This document shows positions 17,062 through 25,896 of a stretch of DNA of 64,000 nucleotides, in pieces. The stretch comes from Gemmiger sp. An120 (GTDB taxonomy: Bacteria; Bacillota; Clostridia; Oscillospirales; Ruminococcaceae): contig NZ_NFLN01000009.1 of assembly GCF_002160955.1 (NCBI RefSeq), positions 62,001-126,000 on the forward strand, written 5' to 3'. Every line of letters begins with the position of its first letter. Position 1 is the stretch's first letter. Made by a program: the position numbers and the translations under genes. Below the pieces are notes generated by a model. The model was given only the letters and a program-made list of their open reading frames with translations, was not told the DNA's origin and did not search any database.

Positions 17062-18396
17062 TCAGTCGTCTACAATAATGGCGTTGGGGTAGATGCGCTC
17101 CATCCGCTCGTCGGGGAACCGCTTGTCCAGCAGCTGCGCCAGGGGGCCGGTGCCGGGATCGGCAACGGTGTTGCGCTCCACATACCGGGCCATGGCCAGG
17201 CTGCTCACGATCATGTTGAAGATCATGAACACCACCAACACCCAGGTGATGATGACACCGGGTCGCATGGGGATCTTTTCAATCAGGGCCGACAGCCGGG
17301 GATACACCACCTTGAGCCAGACCACCGCCGCGATGCCCCAGAAGAAGCAGTACAGCAGGTTGATACGGCCACCCAGGTTAAAGGGGATTTTGCTGTAGTC
17401 CCAGAACACGGTGCCGAATACCAGTTCGGTGAACACGCTGCACACGTATTCGTAGGCGCCGCCCAGAACCGTGCCCACCACAAAGATGTAGCGGTCGCTC
17501 TTGTCCCGCCAGCGGTAGAGGATGGCGGTCAGCAGCACAGCACCCAGGCCCCAGACGATGCTGAACGGCCCATACACCACGCTGCTGCGGCTCATGAGCA
17601 CGCCGGCGGTCACATAGCAGAAGATCGTCTCCACAATGTCGCCCAGGAATGCGCCGATAAAGAACAGCAGGGTCAGTTTGTAGAATCCGCAGCCCTCGGC
17701 AAACACCTTTTCGCCGGTTTTCTGCTGCGCCCGGGCCCGGCGCTCTTCCAGCAGCTTTTCCACCTGCAGGTTGGGATACGCCTTGACCATACGGCGCTGG
17801 ATACGGCGGGTCAGCGCGTTGCCCAGCCGGTCGGTCAGCACGCCCAGACCGTCGCCGATTTCATCGATGCGGCCCAGCCGCACCTTCATCTGCGCCACAG
17901 CCGCCGCACTGGAGATAAAGTCGATGGCAAACAGCGCGATCAGCACCCAGACCACGATCTCGCCCACCAGCGGCGGGAACAAGGCGCCCAGCCGCAGCAC
18001 CAGCGGGTTCAGCAGCTTCATGCACAGCACGCCGAACAGGCCCCACAGGATGCTGTATTTCAGGCAGATGTAGCCCTCAAACTGGAACTTCTGGTTGGAG
18101 TAGTCCCACCACTTGCGGTGGAAGATAGCCTCCAGTAGCTTGCCGCTGATCAACTCCACAAACGCGGAGAGGATCATGCCGCCCAAAAACAGGAAGAACC
18201 AGGTGTGGGTCAGCTCCTGCAAGAAGAGCGCGAAACTCACCGCAACCGTGCCGTAGATGGGGCAGAGCGGCAGGTTGATAAAGCCACGGTTCATAAATTT
18301 TTTATGTACCACGGCGGCTTGGGCGGTTTCCAGCACCCAGCCCGCAAACGAATAGATAAAGAACAGCCATGCCAGGGGATAAAACCCGTATTCCAT
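17062..18396 (-). CDS. Tandem-duplicated CmpB-family membrane protein
   Basis: This 444-residue protein contains two copies of the domain annotated as putative ABC-transporter permease, CmpB type. Copy 1 has YSFAGWVLETAQAAVVHKKF, then NRGFINLPLCPIYG and GYICLKYSILWG. Copy 2 has FIGAFLGDIVETIFCYV, then SRSSVVYGPFSIVWG and GRINLLYCFFWG. A basic soluble linker of about 60 residues separates them. The ATG at 18396 follows GAGGAG. A single-domain relative occurs at 37963-38883. The ABC-permease label is historical; no ATPase partner is adjacent, so the function is unknown. Confidence 0.8.
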   Translation of the reverse strand: MEYGFYPLAWLFFIYSFAGWVLETAQAAVVHKKFMNRGFINLPLCPIYGTVAVSFALFLQELTHTWFFLFLGGMILSAFVELISGKLLEAIFHRKWWDYSNQKFQFEGYICLKYSILWGLFGVLCMKLLNPLVLRLGALFPPLVGEIVVWVLIALFAIDFISSAAAVAQMKVRLGRIDEIGDGLGVLTDRLGNALTRRIQRRMVKAYPNLQVEKLLEERRARAQQKTGEKVFAEGCGFYKLTLLFFIGAFLGDIVETIFCYVTAGVLMSRSSVVYGPFSIVWGLGAVLLTAILYRWRDKSDRYIFVVGTVLGGAYEYVCSVFTELVFGTVFWDYSKIPFNLGGRINLLYCFFWGIAAVVWLKVVYPRLSALIEKIPMRPGVIITWVLVVFMIFNMIVSSLAMARYVERNTVADPGTGPLAQLLDKRFPDERMERIYPNAIIVDD

Positions 18397-18434
18397 ACAA
18401 AACTCCTCAAATACTTCCGGTGGAAGATACAAAA

Positions 18435-18474
18435 AATGCTCCCCGTCCACCGGTCGGGGAGCATCTTTATTATA
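18435..18474 (-). terminator. Hairpin and U-run in the leader of the CmpB gene
   Basis: On the minus strand an extended -10 (TGGTATAAT, box 18474-18469) is followed at once by a 10-bp stem (18464-18455 with 18445-18436) and TTTTTT. It may end transcripts from the upstream glycosyltransferase gene or attenuate this one. Confidence 0.6.
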
Positions 18475-18578
18475 CCATGCCCGCAGGCAAAAAGCGATGA
18501 TTCTTGCCAAAGCGTTGCCGGGCACACAAAAGGGTAGGCGGTTTTCAGTGCGTTTGATGTTCCCACAACATCCGGGGC

Positions 18579-19823
18579 TCAGGCCGCGCGTTCACGGCGC
18601 AGCCGGCGCCCGCGCCGCACCGTCAGATGGGCGGTGTGATCCACCGGTACCCAGCGGCGGGGCGGGCACAGAACACCCAGTACACCCAGCGGGGCCCAGC
18701 AGGCCATGAACAGCCCAAAACCCAGCACACTGCCAAGGCCCGGCCGTTCCGCCCGGGGCAGGAACAGCCGCAGAACCAGTGCTCCCAGCGCGCAGCCCAG
18801 CCAGCCCAGCATCGCCGCTGCCAGCGGTGCCCACAGGGGCAGATGCCCCCGGGCCAGCGCCAGTGCTGTGCCTGTCACACCCAGCAGGGTGCCCACCGCC
18901 CCGGTAAGCGGGGTCAGGAAAAACAGGCAGCTGTCCAGGGTAACCGCCCGCCGCCGCTGTACCAGCGCCCGGGCCAGGCAGCCGCCCCGGGCTTGTCCGG
19001 CCTGCAGCACGCCGCCGATCCAGCGCCGCCGCTGCACCAGGCTGACCCGGAAAGACACCGGCTCCACATCCCGGGTCACCGCTCCGGGCACCCAGGCTAC
19101 CGGATAACCCAACTCCGCGCACTGGGCGGAAAACTCCGCGTCTTCCGCAATCGTCACGGTGTTCCAGCCGCCCAGCCGATCCAGCACCTCTTTATGTACC
19201 GCGAATCCGGTGCCCACCAGTTTGGCGGACAGCCCCAGTGCACCCCGGGGCTCGTTGAAAAACAGATCAAACAGCCGGAAATACAGACCATAGCATCCGG
19301 CCACCCAGCCCGCGCGGGGGTTCTGGGCGGCGATCCGTCCCTTGGCCACCCGGGCCCCGGCACAGAACGCGTCGTTCATCCGGGCCAGAAACGCCGGGTC
19401 TGCCTGGTTGTCCGCGTCAAACACGCAGAAGGCATCGTAATCCATGTTCCGCAGCCGGGCCAGACCGCTGTGCAGCGCCTCGCCCTTGCTGTGGGCGCCG
19501 GGGCAGTCCAGCACGATGGCCCCCGCCGCCCGGGCTGTACCGGCGGTGTCGTCGGTGCAGTTGTTGGGCAGTACATAAACATCAAACAGTTCCCGGGGAT
19601 AGTCCTGCGCCAGAATGCTGCGCACGAACCCGCTGATCACCGCTTCCTCGTTGCGGCCCGCGGCCAGCACCGCAAACCGGGTACGGGGCGCGGCAGGGGA
19701 GTACCGGGGCCTGAATCCCTGCCGGGCACGGCATACAAGGCCGGCAACCGCTACCAGCGCAAACCACACACAGGCTGCCTTGCACAGCAGCGACAAAACA
19801 AACAGCAGATTCATGCCTTCCAT
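18579..19823 (-). CDS. Family 2 glycosyltransferase, membrane-bound
   Basis: This 414-residue GT2 enzyme probably builds a cell-surface glycan or glycolipid. An N-terminal helix (residues 5-28) precedes the catalytic domain. Visible are AGRNEE for nucleotide binding, FDADNQ (DxD metal motif), TIAEDAEFS (catalytic Asp) and QRRRWIGG (QxxRW motif of processive enzymes). Two or three helices follow (about 300-390), and the tail is very basic. The start follows GGGAGGAG by 7 bp. It is divergent from a two-component system, which may control it. The sugar cannot be deduced. Confidence 0.87.
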   Translation of the reverse strand: MEGMNLLFVLSLLCKAACVWFALVAVAGLVCRARQGFRPRYSPAAPRTRFAVLAAGRNEEAVISGFVRSILAQDYPRELFDVYVLPNNCTDDTAGTARAAGAIVLDCPGAHSKGEALHSGLARLRNMDYDAFCVFDADNQADPAFLARMNDAFCAGARVAKGRIAAQNPRAGWVAGCYGLYFRLFDLFFNEPRGALGLSAKLVGTGFAVHKEVLDRLGGWNTVTIAEDAEFSAQCAELGYPVAWVPGAVTRDVEPVSFRVSLVQRRRWIGGVLQAGQARGGCLARALVQRRRAVTLDSCLFFLTPLTGAVGTLLGVTGTALALARGHLPLWAPLAAAMLGWLGCALGALVLRLFLPRAERPGLGSVLGFGLFMACWAPLGVLGVLCPPRRWVPVDHTAHLTVRRGRRLRRERAA

Positions 19824-19895
19824 ATGACCGCTCCTCCCGTTTTTGGCTACGGTCTCAGCATACCATCCCTTTTTTAAGGCCTGCGGGGGAATTGT

Positions 19896-19938
19896 TTAAG
19901 ATTTATATAAGACGGCATTCCTTAATGAAATCTTAAGA
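19896..19938 (+). promoter_or_regulatory. Candidate response-regulator boxes
   Basis: Two hexamer pairs with 11-bp period: TTAAGA/ATAAGA (19896, 19907) and TTAATG/TTAAGA (19922, 19933). The 11-bp spacing is typical of OmpR/PhoB-family dimers. They lie upstream of a TATAAT box with a poor -35, between the divergent glycosyltransferase and regulator genes. Confidence 0.5.
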
Positions 19939-19948
19939 TGGGGGCGGC

Positions 19949-19977
19949 TTTCCCTTTGCGGGGGATTGGGCTATAAT
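19949..19977 (+). promoter_or_regulatory. Promoter of the second two-component operon
   Basis: A perfect TATAAT (19972-19977) has only TTTCCC 17 bp upstream. That is consistent with a promoter needing an activator, such as its own response regulator. Confidence 0.5.
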
Positions 19978-20028
19978 GAAATTGCCGCTTGCGGGGGCCT
20001 GGCCATCCGCGGGGCAGGGAGGAACCAT

Positions 20029-20724
20029 ATGTATAACATTCTGATTTGCGACGATGACGCGGACATCCGTGCCGCGCTTAAAATTTATCTGTCCAGCGAG
20101 GGATACAACCTGTTTGAAGCGGAAAACGGGGCTCAGGCGCTGGAGATCGCGGCCCGGGAACCGCTGCACCTGATTTTGCTGGACGTGATGATGCCCGCCA
20201 TGGACGGCATTGCCGCCACCGCCCGGCTGCGCCAGACCAGCAATGTGCCGATTATCCTGCTCACCGCCAAAAGTGAGGACAGTGACAAGGTGCTGGGCCT
20301 GAACGTAGGGGCGGACGACTATGTGACCAAACCCTTTAACCCGGTGGAACTGCTGGCCCGGGTAAAAAGCCAGCTGCGCCGGTACGCCCAGCTGGGCGGC
20401 ATGCCCGACGCAGGCGGCCACCGGCTGCAGGTGGGGGGCGTGTGCCTGGACGATGAGACCAAAACCGTAACGGTGGACGGCACGCCTATTGCCCTGACCC
20501 CCATCGAGTACAACATCCTGCGGCTGCTGATGCAGAACCCGGGCCGGGTGTATTCCAGCACCCAGATTTACGAGCTGGTGTGGAACGAGCCCGCCCTGGG
20601 CAGCGAGAGCGCGGTGGCGGTGCACATCCGTCACCTGCGGGAGAAGATTGAGATCGATCCGTCCCAGCCCCGGTATCTGAAGGTGGTATGGGGCCTGGGC
20701 TATAAGATGGAAAAGGGGGTGTAA
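20029..20724 (+). CDS. OmpR/PhoB-family response regulator
   Basis: This 231-residue response regulator has an acidic pocket CDDD, a phospho-Asp in LLDVMMPAMDG (about residue 52), LTAK and the switch Lys in VTKPFNPVELLARV, followed by a winged-helix output domain (TPIEYNILRLL.., HIRHLREKIE). The ATG at 20029 follows GGGAGGA. The layout resembles VanR/PhoP-type regulators. The cognate kinase begins 5 bp after the stop. The upstream 11-bp-spaced repeats suggest autoregulation, and the divergent glycosyltransferase is a candidate target. Confidence 0.93.
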   Translation: MYNILICDDDADIRAALKIYLSSEGYNLFEAENGAQALEIAAREPLHLILLDVMMPAMDGIAATARLRQTSNVPIILLTAKSEDSDKVLGLNVGADDYVTKPFNPVELLARVKSQLRRYAQLGGMPDAGGHRLQVGGVCLDDETKTVTVDGTPIALTPIEYNILRLLMQNPGRVYSSTQIYELVWNEPALGSESAVAVHIRHLREKIEIDPSQPRYLKVVWGLGYKMEKGV

Positions 20725-20728
20725 GCCC

Positions 20729-22720
20729 ATGAAGACCCGGCTGGGCGAACGCATCGGGGTGCGGGCGCTGGCATTTTTTCTGCTGGCGGTAAGTTCCGCT
20801 ATCGGGGGCCTGAGCCTGTTTGGTACCCTGTGGTGCGAAAACTGCAACTGGTACGCCAACCGGCAGGCGGGAAGCTATTTTGAAACCGAGGCGTTTTACG
20901 GCGAGATAGAAAGGGATACCACTACCATTGCGCAGATAGCGGGGGCAGAAGGGGAGCCCGATTGGGCAGAGAGCATCTATTCTCCCCTGAATTCCAACCT
21001 GACCTATGAGCTCTGGGAGGTTTCCGGAAAAGATCCGATGGGGGAAGGCACACTGCTCTCGGCCACCTACACCGTCAGTACAGATACGATCAGTGGATCA
21101 GCGACCATTCCGCGCCAGTCTTTTTACTATGATGAAGGGGCGGAGGACGTCTGGTACCGGGTAGACTGGACGGTGGACTGCACCCTGCCGGTGGGTGACA
21201 GTTACTATTACGAATATTTGCTCTTTGTCAACCTCTATGATGAACGCTACTTTTTGCCAGCGGTAGCCGCCGCGAGCCTGGCTTTGTCCCTGGGCTTGCT
21301 GATCTTTCTGCTCTGGAACGCGGGCCGCGCCCCTGGCGGGCAGCGAAACGCCGGCCCGGCGGGTTTTCTGCCGCTGGAAGCGTATCTTCTGCTTACCGTG
21401 GGCGGAGGGGCACTCTGCTTAGCCTTGATGAGCAACGGCGCGCAGAATATCCTGGGAACCGTGCTCTGGCTGCTGGGCCTGTGGGGAGGCTTTTTGTTCT
21501 TCACCGATGCCCTGATGGGAATTTGTGCCCGTGCCCGGGCAGGGGTGCTGTTCCGCCACAGTCTGAGCGGGGCGGTGCTTCGCTGGACCTGGCGGCTGGT
21601 GCGGGGATTCTTCCGCTGGCTGCGGGATTCCTTTGCCGCGCTGCCGCTGGTCTGGGTCGCCATGATGGGCGGCGTCTGTGTGCTGCTGGGCGAAACAGTC
21701 CTCACCCTGATCGCCTTTGATTCCTACGAACTGTTTTTCTGGCTGCTCTGGCTCGCCGCGCAGGTGCTGCTGCTGGCGGTGCTGTGCCGGTTCTTCGCCG
21801 GGCTGCACCAGCTGCGGCTGGTTTCCCGCAAGATGGCCCAGGGAGACCTGAGCGTCCGTGTCCCGGCCAAAAAACTCTGGGGCCCGCTGCGGGAGCAGGG
21901 GGAAGACCTGAACCGCATCAGCGAGGGCATGAGCGCTGCCGTGGATGAGCGCCTGCGCAGCGAGCGGTTCAAGACCGACCTGATCACCAACGTGTCCCAC
22001 GATTTGAAAACACCCCTTACCAGCATCATCAACTATGTGGATCTGCTGCAGAAGCAGCCGCTGGAACCCCAGGCCGCCGAGTATGCGGCGGTCATTGCCC
22101 GGCAGGGACAGCGATTGAAAAAACTCACCGAGGATCTGGTGGAGGCCAGCAAGGCCAGCAGCGGAAGCCTGCCGGTGAACGCCGAGCCCACCGATCTGGC
22201 CGAACTGCTTACCCAGGCGGTAGGGGAGTACGCCCCCCGGCTGGAAAAAAGCAACCTGGAACCGGTTCTGCAGCTGCCCGGTGAACCGGTCTGGTCGATG
22301 CTGGACGGGCGTCTTACCTGGCGGGTGGTGGATAACCTGCTGAGCAACGTCTGCAAATACTCCCAGCCGGGCACCCGAGTTTACGTGGAGGCCGAACAGC
22401 GGGAGGGTCGGGCCTGGCTGCGGGTCAAGAACATCAGCCGCCAACAGCTGAATATTCCGGCGGACGAACTGATGGAGCGGTTCGTGCGGGGGGATTCCAG
22501 CCGAACCACCGAGGGCAGCGGCCTGGGCCTGAACATTGCCCGCAGCCTGGCGGAGCTGCAGAACGGCGAGTTCGGCCTGGCCATCGACGGAGACCTGTTC
22601 AAAGCCTGGGCGTCCTTCCCGCTCAGCGCCCCGCCGGTCCGGGAAGAACCGCCGGCGGATGTACCCAATCTCACCCAGGCCTCAGTTTCTGTCCCGGCGC
22701 AGCTTCCGCTGCCAACATAA
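20729..22720 (+). CDS. Sensor histidine kinase with multi-span sensor
   Basis: This 663-residue kinase is partner of the upstream regulator. A first helix (12-33) and an extracytoplasmic domain of about 130 residues are followed by about five helices (170-360), more than the usual two. HAMP lies near 365-415, the H-box NVSHDLKTPLTSI near 428, the N-box DNLLSNVCKYS near 535 and the G2 block GSGLGLNIARSL near 594. The C-terminus has a Pro-rich tail. The architecture resembles VanS-like kinases with an added membrane sensor. The stimulus is unknown; cell-wall stress is an inference from the nearby glycosyltransferase. Confidence 0.9.
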   Translation: MKTRLGERIGVRALAFFLLAVSSAIGGLSLFGTLWCENCNWYANRQAGSYFETEAFYGEIERDTTTIAQIAGAEGEPDWAESIYSPLNSNLTYELWEVSGKDPMGEGTLLSATYTVSTDTISGSATIPRQSFYYDEGAEDVWYRVDWTVDCTLPVGDSYYYEYLLFVNLYDERYFLPAVAAASLALSLGLLIFLLWNAGRAPGGQRNAGPAGFLPLEAYLLLTVGGGALCLALMSNGAQNILGTVLWLLGLWGGFLFFTDALMGICARARAGVLFRHSLSGAVLRWTWRLVRGFFRWLRDSFAALPLVWVAMMGGVCVLLGETVLTLIAFDSYELFFWLLWLAAQVLLLAVLCRFFAGLHQLRLVSRKMAQGDLSVRVPAKKLWGPLREQGEDLNRISEGMSAAVDERLRSERFKTDLITNVSHDLKTPLTSIINYVDLLQKQPLEPQAAEYAAVIARQGQRLKKLTEDLVEASKASSGSLPVNAEPTDLAELLTQAVGEYAPRLEKSNLEPVLQLPGEPVWSMLDGRLTWRVVDNLLSNVCKYSQPGTRVYVEAEQREGRAWLRVKNISRQQLNIPADELMERFVRGDSSRTTEGSGLGLNIARSLAELQNGEFGLAIDGDLFKAWASFPLSAPPVREEPPADVPNLTQASVSVPAQLPLPT

Positions 22721-22725
22721 AAAAG

Positions 22726-22762
22726 AACTCCGATGCGCGGTTTTGCGCAGCGGAGTTTTTCT
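22726..22762. terminator. Terminator after the second two-component operon
   Basis: Stem AACTCCG/CGGAGTT extended by an inner TGCGC/GCGCA, then TTTTT. It probably also serves the convergent phosphatase gene. Confidence 0.8.
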
Positions 22763-22769
22763 ATGTAAT

Positions 22770-23372
22770 TTAGCCGTAGTATTTGTCCCGGGCGGCGCAG
22801 TGCTGCGCCAGGGTCCAGGCGGTGCCGTCGTGATGCAGCACCACAAATCCGCAGTTGCCCACGCTCTCGGCCCAGAACTGGGAGAGGGGCGTGCCCAGCG
22901 CCGCGGTGAGCAGCGCATGGATAGCGGCCCCGTGGCTTACCGCCAGGATGTTGTGGTCGCCCGCATGTTCCCGGCTGACCCGGTCCAGAAACTCACCCAC
23001 CCGGGCTACCAGATGTTCCAGGCTTTCGCCGCCCTCCGGCGGTCGGTAGGCGGGCGGATCGGCAAAGAATGGCGCAAATGCCTCGCCCAAAGCGTCGGTG
23101 GTCTGCCCCTCCCAGATACCAAAACTGATTTCGATGATGGCCGGCTCGATGGTCAGCTGATCCTCCCGCAGACCGGTGGCCAGCATGGCGGTGTCCCGGG
23201 TGCGGTGCAGCGGGCTTACATATACCCGGTCAAAGGTCACGCCGGCCAGCTGGCGAGCAGCCTCCCGGGCCTGGTTGCGGCCGGTTTCGTTGAGGGGCTT
23301 GTCCAGCTGCCCCTGCAGCGCCTTGCGGCGGTTGTAATCGGTTTCGCCGTGGCGCAGAAGATACAGATTCAT
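22770..23372 (-). CDS. Histidine phosphatase superfamily protein
   Basis: This 200-residue phosphoglycerate-mutase-like phosphatase has the RHGET active-site motif at residues 7-11, the second Arg in SPLHRTRDTA, and the C-terminal catalytic His in VSHGAAIHA (about residue 150). The ATG at 23372 overlaps the stop of udk by ATGA, so both are co-translated. It probably hydrolyses a small phosphorylated metabolite. The udk and dCMP deaminase neighbours point to nucleotide or cofactor phosphates, but this is inference. Confidence 0.88.
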   Translation of the reverse strand: MNLYLLRHGETDYNRRKALQGQLDKPLNETGRNQAREAARQLAGVTFDRVYVSPLHRTRDTAMLATGLREDQLTIEPAIIEISFGIWEGQTTDALGEAFAPFFADPPAYRPPEGGESLEHLVARVGEFLDRVSREHAGDHNILAVSHGAAIHALLTAALGTPLSQFWAESVGNCGFVVLHHDGTAWTLAQHCAARDKYYG

Positions 23373-23995
23373 TGTGCGTTGCGGGCCAGGTGGCTGTTGA
23401 CACGCCACACCAGCATATCCAGTGCCACCTGGTTCTTGCCTCCTTCCGGAATGATCAGATCCGCCTTGCGCTTGCTGGGCTCCACAAACTGCTCATGCAT
23501 CGGCTTGACGGTGGTCAGATACTGGGTCACCACGCTGTCCAGCGTGCGGCCGCGCTTTTTCACGTCCCGCATGATGCGGCGCAGAATACGTACATCCGCG
23601 TCGGTGTCCACAAACACCTTGATGTCCAGCAGATCGCACAGCTCCTGGCTGCAGAACAGCAGGATGCCCTCCACCAGAATGACCGGCGCGGGTTGGATGG
23701 TGATGGTGGCCTCGGCCCGGTTGTGCACCGTGTAGTCATAGGTAGGGCATTCGATGGCATGGCCCGCTTTCAGTTGACGCAGCTGCTCCATCATCAGCTC
23801 GGTATCAAAGGCGTCCGGGTGATCGTAGTTCAGCTTGCAGCGTTCCTCGTAGGTCATGTCGTCGTGGCGCTTATAGTAGTTGTCCTGATTCACCACGCTG
23901 ACCTCGTGATCGCCGAACCGCTCTTTCAGCCGCCGGGTCAGGGTCGTTTTGCCGCTGCCGGTGCCGCCGGCGATGCCCAACAAAATAATGTCCAT
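23369..23995 (-). CDS. udk: Uridine kinase
   Basis: This 208-residue enzyme phosphorylates uridine and cytidine with ATP or GTP in pyrimidine salvage. The P-loop GGTGSGKTT is at residues 10-18. NQDNYYKRHDDM holds the catalytic Asp and substrate-binding Tyr, and YDYTVHNR and VEGILLF are family signatures. The lid contains RRIMRDVKKRGR. Length is normal. It overlaps the next gene by 4 bp, and the dCMP deaminase gene ends 56 bp upstream, forming a pyrimidine salvage cluster. Confidence 0.94.
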   Translation of the reverse strand: MDIILLGIAGGTGSGKTTLTRRLKERFGDHEVSVVNQDNYYKRHDDMTYEERCKLNYDHPDAFDTELMMEQLRQLKAGHAIECPTYDYTVHNRAEATITIQPAPVILVEGILLFCSQELCDLLDIKVFVDTDADVRILRRIMRDVKKRGRTLDSVVTQYLTTVKPMHEQFVEPSKRKADLIIPEGGKNQVALDMLVWRVNSHLARNAQ

Positions 23996-24051
23996 CGTTA
24001 CACCATCCTCATTCTTCTCACCGGCGCCTTGCAGGCCGGTATATTCCGCGT

Positions 24052-24537
24052 TTACAGGGTCAGGCCGACCTCCCGCCCGGTGGGGGTATAGGGGGTGAAG
24101 CGCACGCCCGCCCGGTTCAGCAGAAACCGGCTGGCTACGCTGATATCGCTGTCATGGTACTTGTCCGAAAGGTAGATGATCTCGGCAATGCCGCTCTGGA
24201 TGATCGCCTTGGCGCACTCATTGCAGGGGAACAGGGTCACATACACCCGGGCGCCTTTCAGGTTGCCGTGGGCGTTGTTCAGGATCGCGTTCAGTTCCGC
24301 ATGGCACACATACATATATTTGGTGTCCAGGGGTTCGCCCTCCCGGTTCCAGGGCATCTCATCGTCGGGGCAGCCCAGCGGCATGCCGTTGTACCCCAGC
24401 GACAGAATCTTGTTTTCCGGGCTTACAATACAGGCGCCCACCTGGCTGTTGGGGTCCTTGCTGCGCATAGCCGTCAGCATGGCAATCCCCATGAAATATT
24501 CGTCCCAGCTGATGTAATCCGTGCGTTTTGCCGACAT
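24052..24537 (-). CDS. dCMP deaminase
   Basis: This 161-residue zinc enzyme converts dCMP to dUMP, feeding thymidylate synthesis. Zinc ligands and the catalytic Glu are in CHAELNAI (about residue 78) and PCNECAK (about 103-109). The [11 protein letters not shown] region matches ComEB/dCMP deaminases. A GGAGGAAGG ribosome site lies rather far (about 14 bp) upstream, so translation may be modest. It is followed by udk in the same direction. Confidence 0.92.
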   Translation of the reverse strand: MSAKRTDYISWDEYFMGIAMLTAMRSKDPNSQVGACIVSPENKILSLGYNGMPLGCPDDEMPWNREGEPLDTKYMYVCHAELNAILNNAHGNLKGARVYVTLFPCNECAKAIIQSGIAEIIYLSDKYHDSDISVASRFLLNRAGVRFTPYTPTGREVGLTL

Positions 24538-24557
24538 AGTTGCTTCGCCTTCCTCCT

Positions 24558-25415
24558 TTATTTCCCTTCCCGGTCAGCCCGATCCAGGTATTCCGCTGCG
24601 CTCAGCGCCGCCACCAGGCCTTCGCCCACGGCCTTGGCCACCTGCAGGGGTTTGCCTACCAGGTCCCCCGCGGCAAACACGCCGGGCACACTGGTGCTCA
24701 TGTCCCGCCCGGTGCGCACAAACCCGTCTTCCAGCTCCAGACCGGGCAGCAGGGTGTCGGGGGCTACCGCCGCCCGCAGGATAAACACCCCGGTGCAGGG
24801 CAGTTCCCGTCCGTCAGCAAGCCGCACGGCAGAAACCACGCCTTCGCCCAGCACTTCCCGGATGGCACCCGCCTCAAAGGGGATGGCCTCTTCCAGTTCG
24901 GCGGGGCGGCGGGCCGCCACAAAGGTCACCCGGCAGCCGATACCGGCCAGGAAATTCGCCTCGGAGGCAGCCTCCTCCGCCAGGCCCCAGACCACCACGT
25001 CCCGGCCCCGGTACAGCATGCCGTCACAGGTGGCGCAGTAGGAAACGCCCATGCCCAGCCGTTCCGCCTCGCCCGCCACGGGCTTGGCCTTGCTCACACC
25101 GGTGGCCAGGATGATGCTGCGGCTCTCCAGCATGTCGCCGCCAAAATTCACCATAAAATGTCCGTCAAAGGGCAGAATGTTGCCCACCCGCCCGGTGCGG
25201 ACCTCAATGTCCATACCAGCCGCGTGTTCGCCAAATTGGCGCAGCATCTCCTGCCCGGTCATCCCGGGCATGCCCAGGTAGTTGTCCATCCGCTCCGCCT
25301 TGACCAGATACCCGGCCCCGGCGCTCAGCACCAGGCAGCTCTTGCCCCGCTGGTGCAGGTTGATCGCCGCCGAAAGCCCGGCAGGGCCGCCGCCTACTAC
25401 GATACAGTCCAGCAT
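24558..25415 (-). CDS. Thioredoxin-reductase-like FAD/NAD(P) oxidoreductase
   Basis: This 285-residue class II pyridine nucleotide-disulfide oxidoreductase has an FAD-binding [10 protein letters not shown] (residues 8-17), a redox pair in YCATCDG (about residue 128), and the C-terminal FAD motif GVFAAGDL. The NAD(P) site is degenerate: [14 protein letters not shown] lacks the usual GxGxxA, so donor preference is uncertain. The family's usual length is about 305, slightly more than here. It may reduce thioredoxin or a ferredoxin-linked partner. No thioredoxin gene is adjacent. The dCMP deaminase gene starts 20 bp downstream. Confidence 0.85.
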   Translation of the reverse strand: MLDCIVVGGGPAGLSAAINLHQRGKSCLVLSAGAGYLVKAERMDNYLGMPGMTGQEMLRQFGEHAAGMDIEVRTGRVGNILPFDGHFMVNFGGDMLESRSIILATGVSKAKPVAGEAERLGMGVSYCATCDGMLYRGRDVVVWGLAEEAASEANFLAGIGCRVTFVAARRPAELEEAIPFEAGAIREVLGEGVVSAVRLADGRELPCTGVFILRAAVAPDTLLPGLELEDGFVRTGRDMSTSVPGVFAAGDLVGKPLQVAKAVGEGLVAALSAAEYLDRADREGK

Positions 25416-25504
25416 AGTTTATCCTCCGCCCGCCGCAGCGGGTCTTATGTTTTCTAATCATTATACCCGAAACGGCGGTAAAGTACAATGCCGGCGCGGG
25501 CCAA

Positions 25505-25560
25505 ATCGACAAAAAGAGCGCTTTGGCCTGTGCCCGTGCGGGCAGCCAAAACGCTCGTTT
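25505..25560 (-). terminator. spoIIID terminator
   Basis: A long imperfect stem (gagcgctttggc with gccaaaacgctc) is followed on the minus strand by TTTTTG. Confidence 0.65.
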
Positions 25561-25573
25561 CGTCCGTTGCGGG

Positions 25574-25822
25574 TCAGTGCCCGCGGTATTTTTCCCGTGT
25601 TGCGGCCCCGCCCCGCAGGTGCCGCTCCGCCTTGTTGCGCTGCAGCACCTGCTGCACCTGCCGGTACAGCGCGGGATTGTATCGCTTCAAACGGTAGGTC
25701 ACGTCCTTGTGCACGGTGCTTTTGGAAATCCCAAACGCCAGCGCGGCGCTGCGCACGGTGGCGCTGTGCTGCAGAATATATGCGCCCAGCGCGGCCGCGC
25801 GCTCCTCCGGGTTGCCTTTCAT
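25574..25822 (-). CDS. spoIIID: Sporulation transcription regulator SpoIIID
   Basis: This 82-residue protein is the mother-cell regulator that adjusts sigma-E and sigma-K gene expression in endospore formers. The family core is plain: an HTH with ALAFGISKSTVHKDVTYRL, then YNPALYRQVQQVLQRNKAERHLRGG, the basic C-terminal part that also binds DNA. Length equals that of other SpoIIID proteins. GGGGGGA lies 5 bp before the ATG. No other sporulation genes are adjacent. CotH and sigma-I homologs later in the window may be related or not. Confidence 0.92.
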   Translation of the reverse strand: MKGNPEERAAALGAYILQHSATVRSAALAFGISKSTVHKDVTYRLKRYNPALYRQVQQVLQRNKAERHLRGGAATREKYRGH

Positions 25823-25896
25823 GCGGGTCCCCCCATGCTGCTTTTTTTACCATGGGTATGAGACCAAACACAAAAATATGTAACCCGGCGGCAGAA

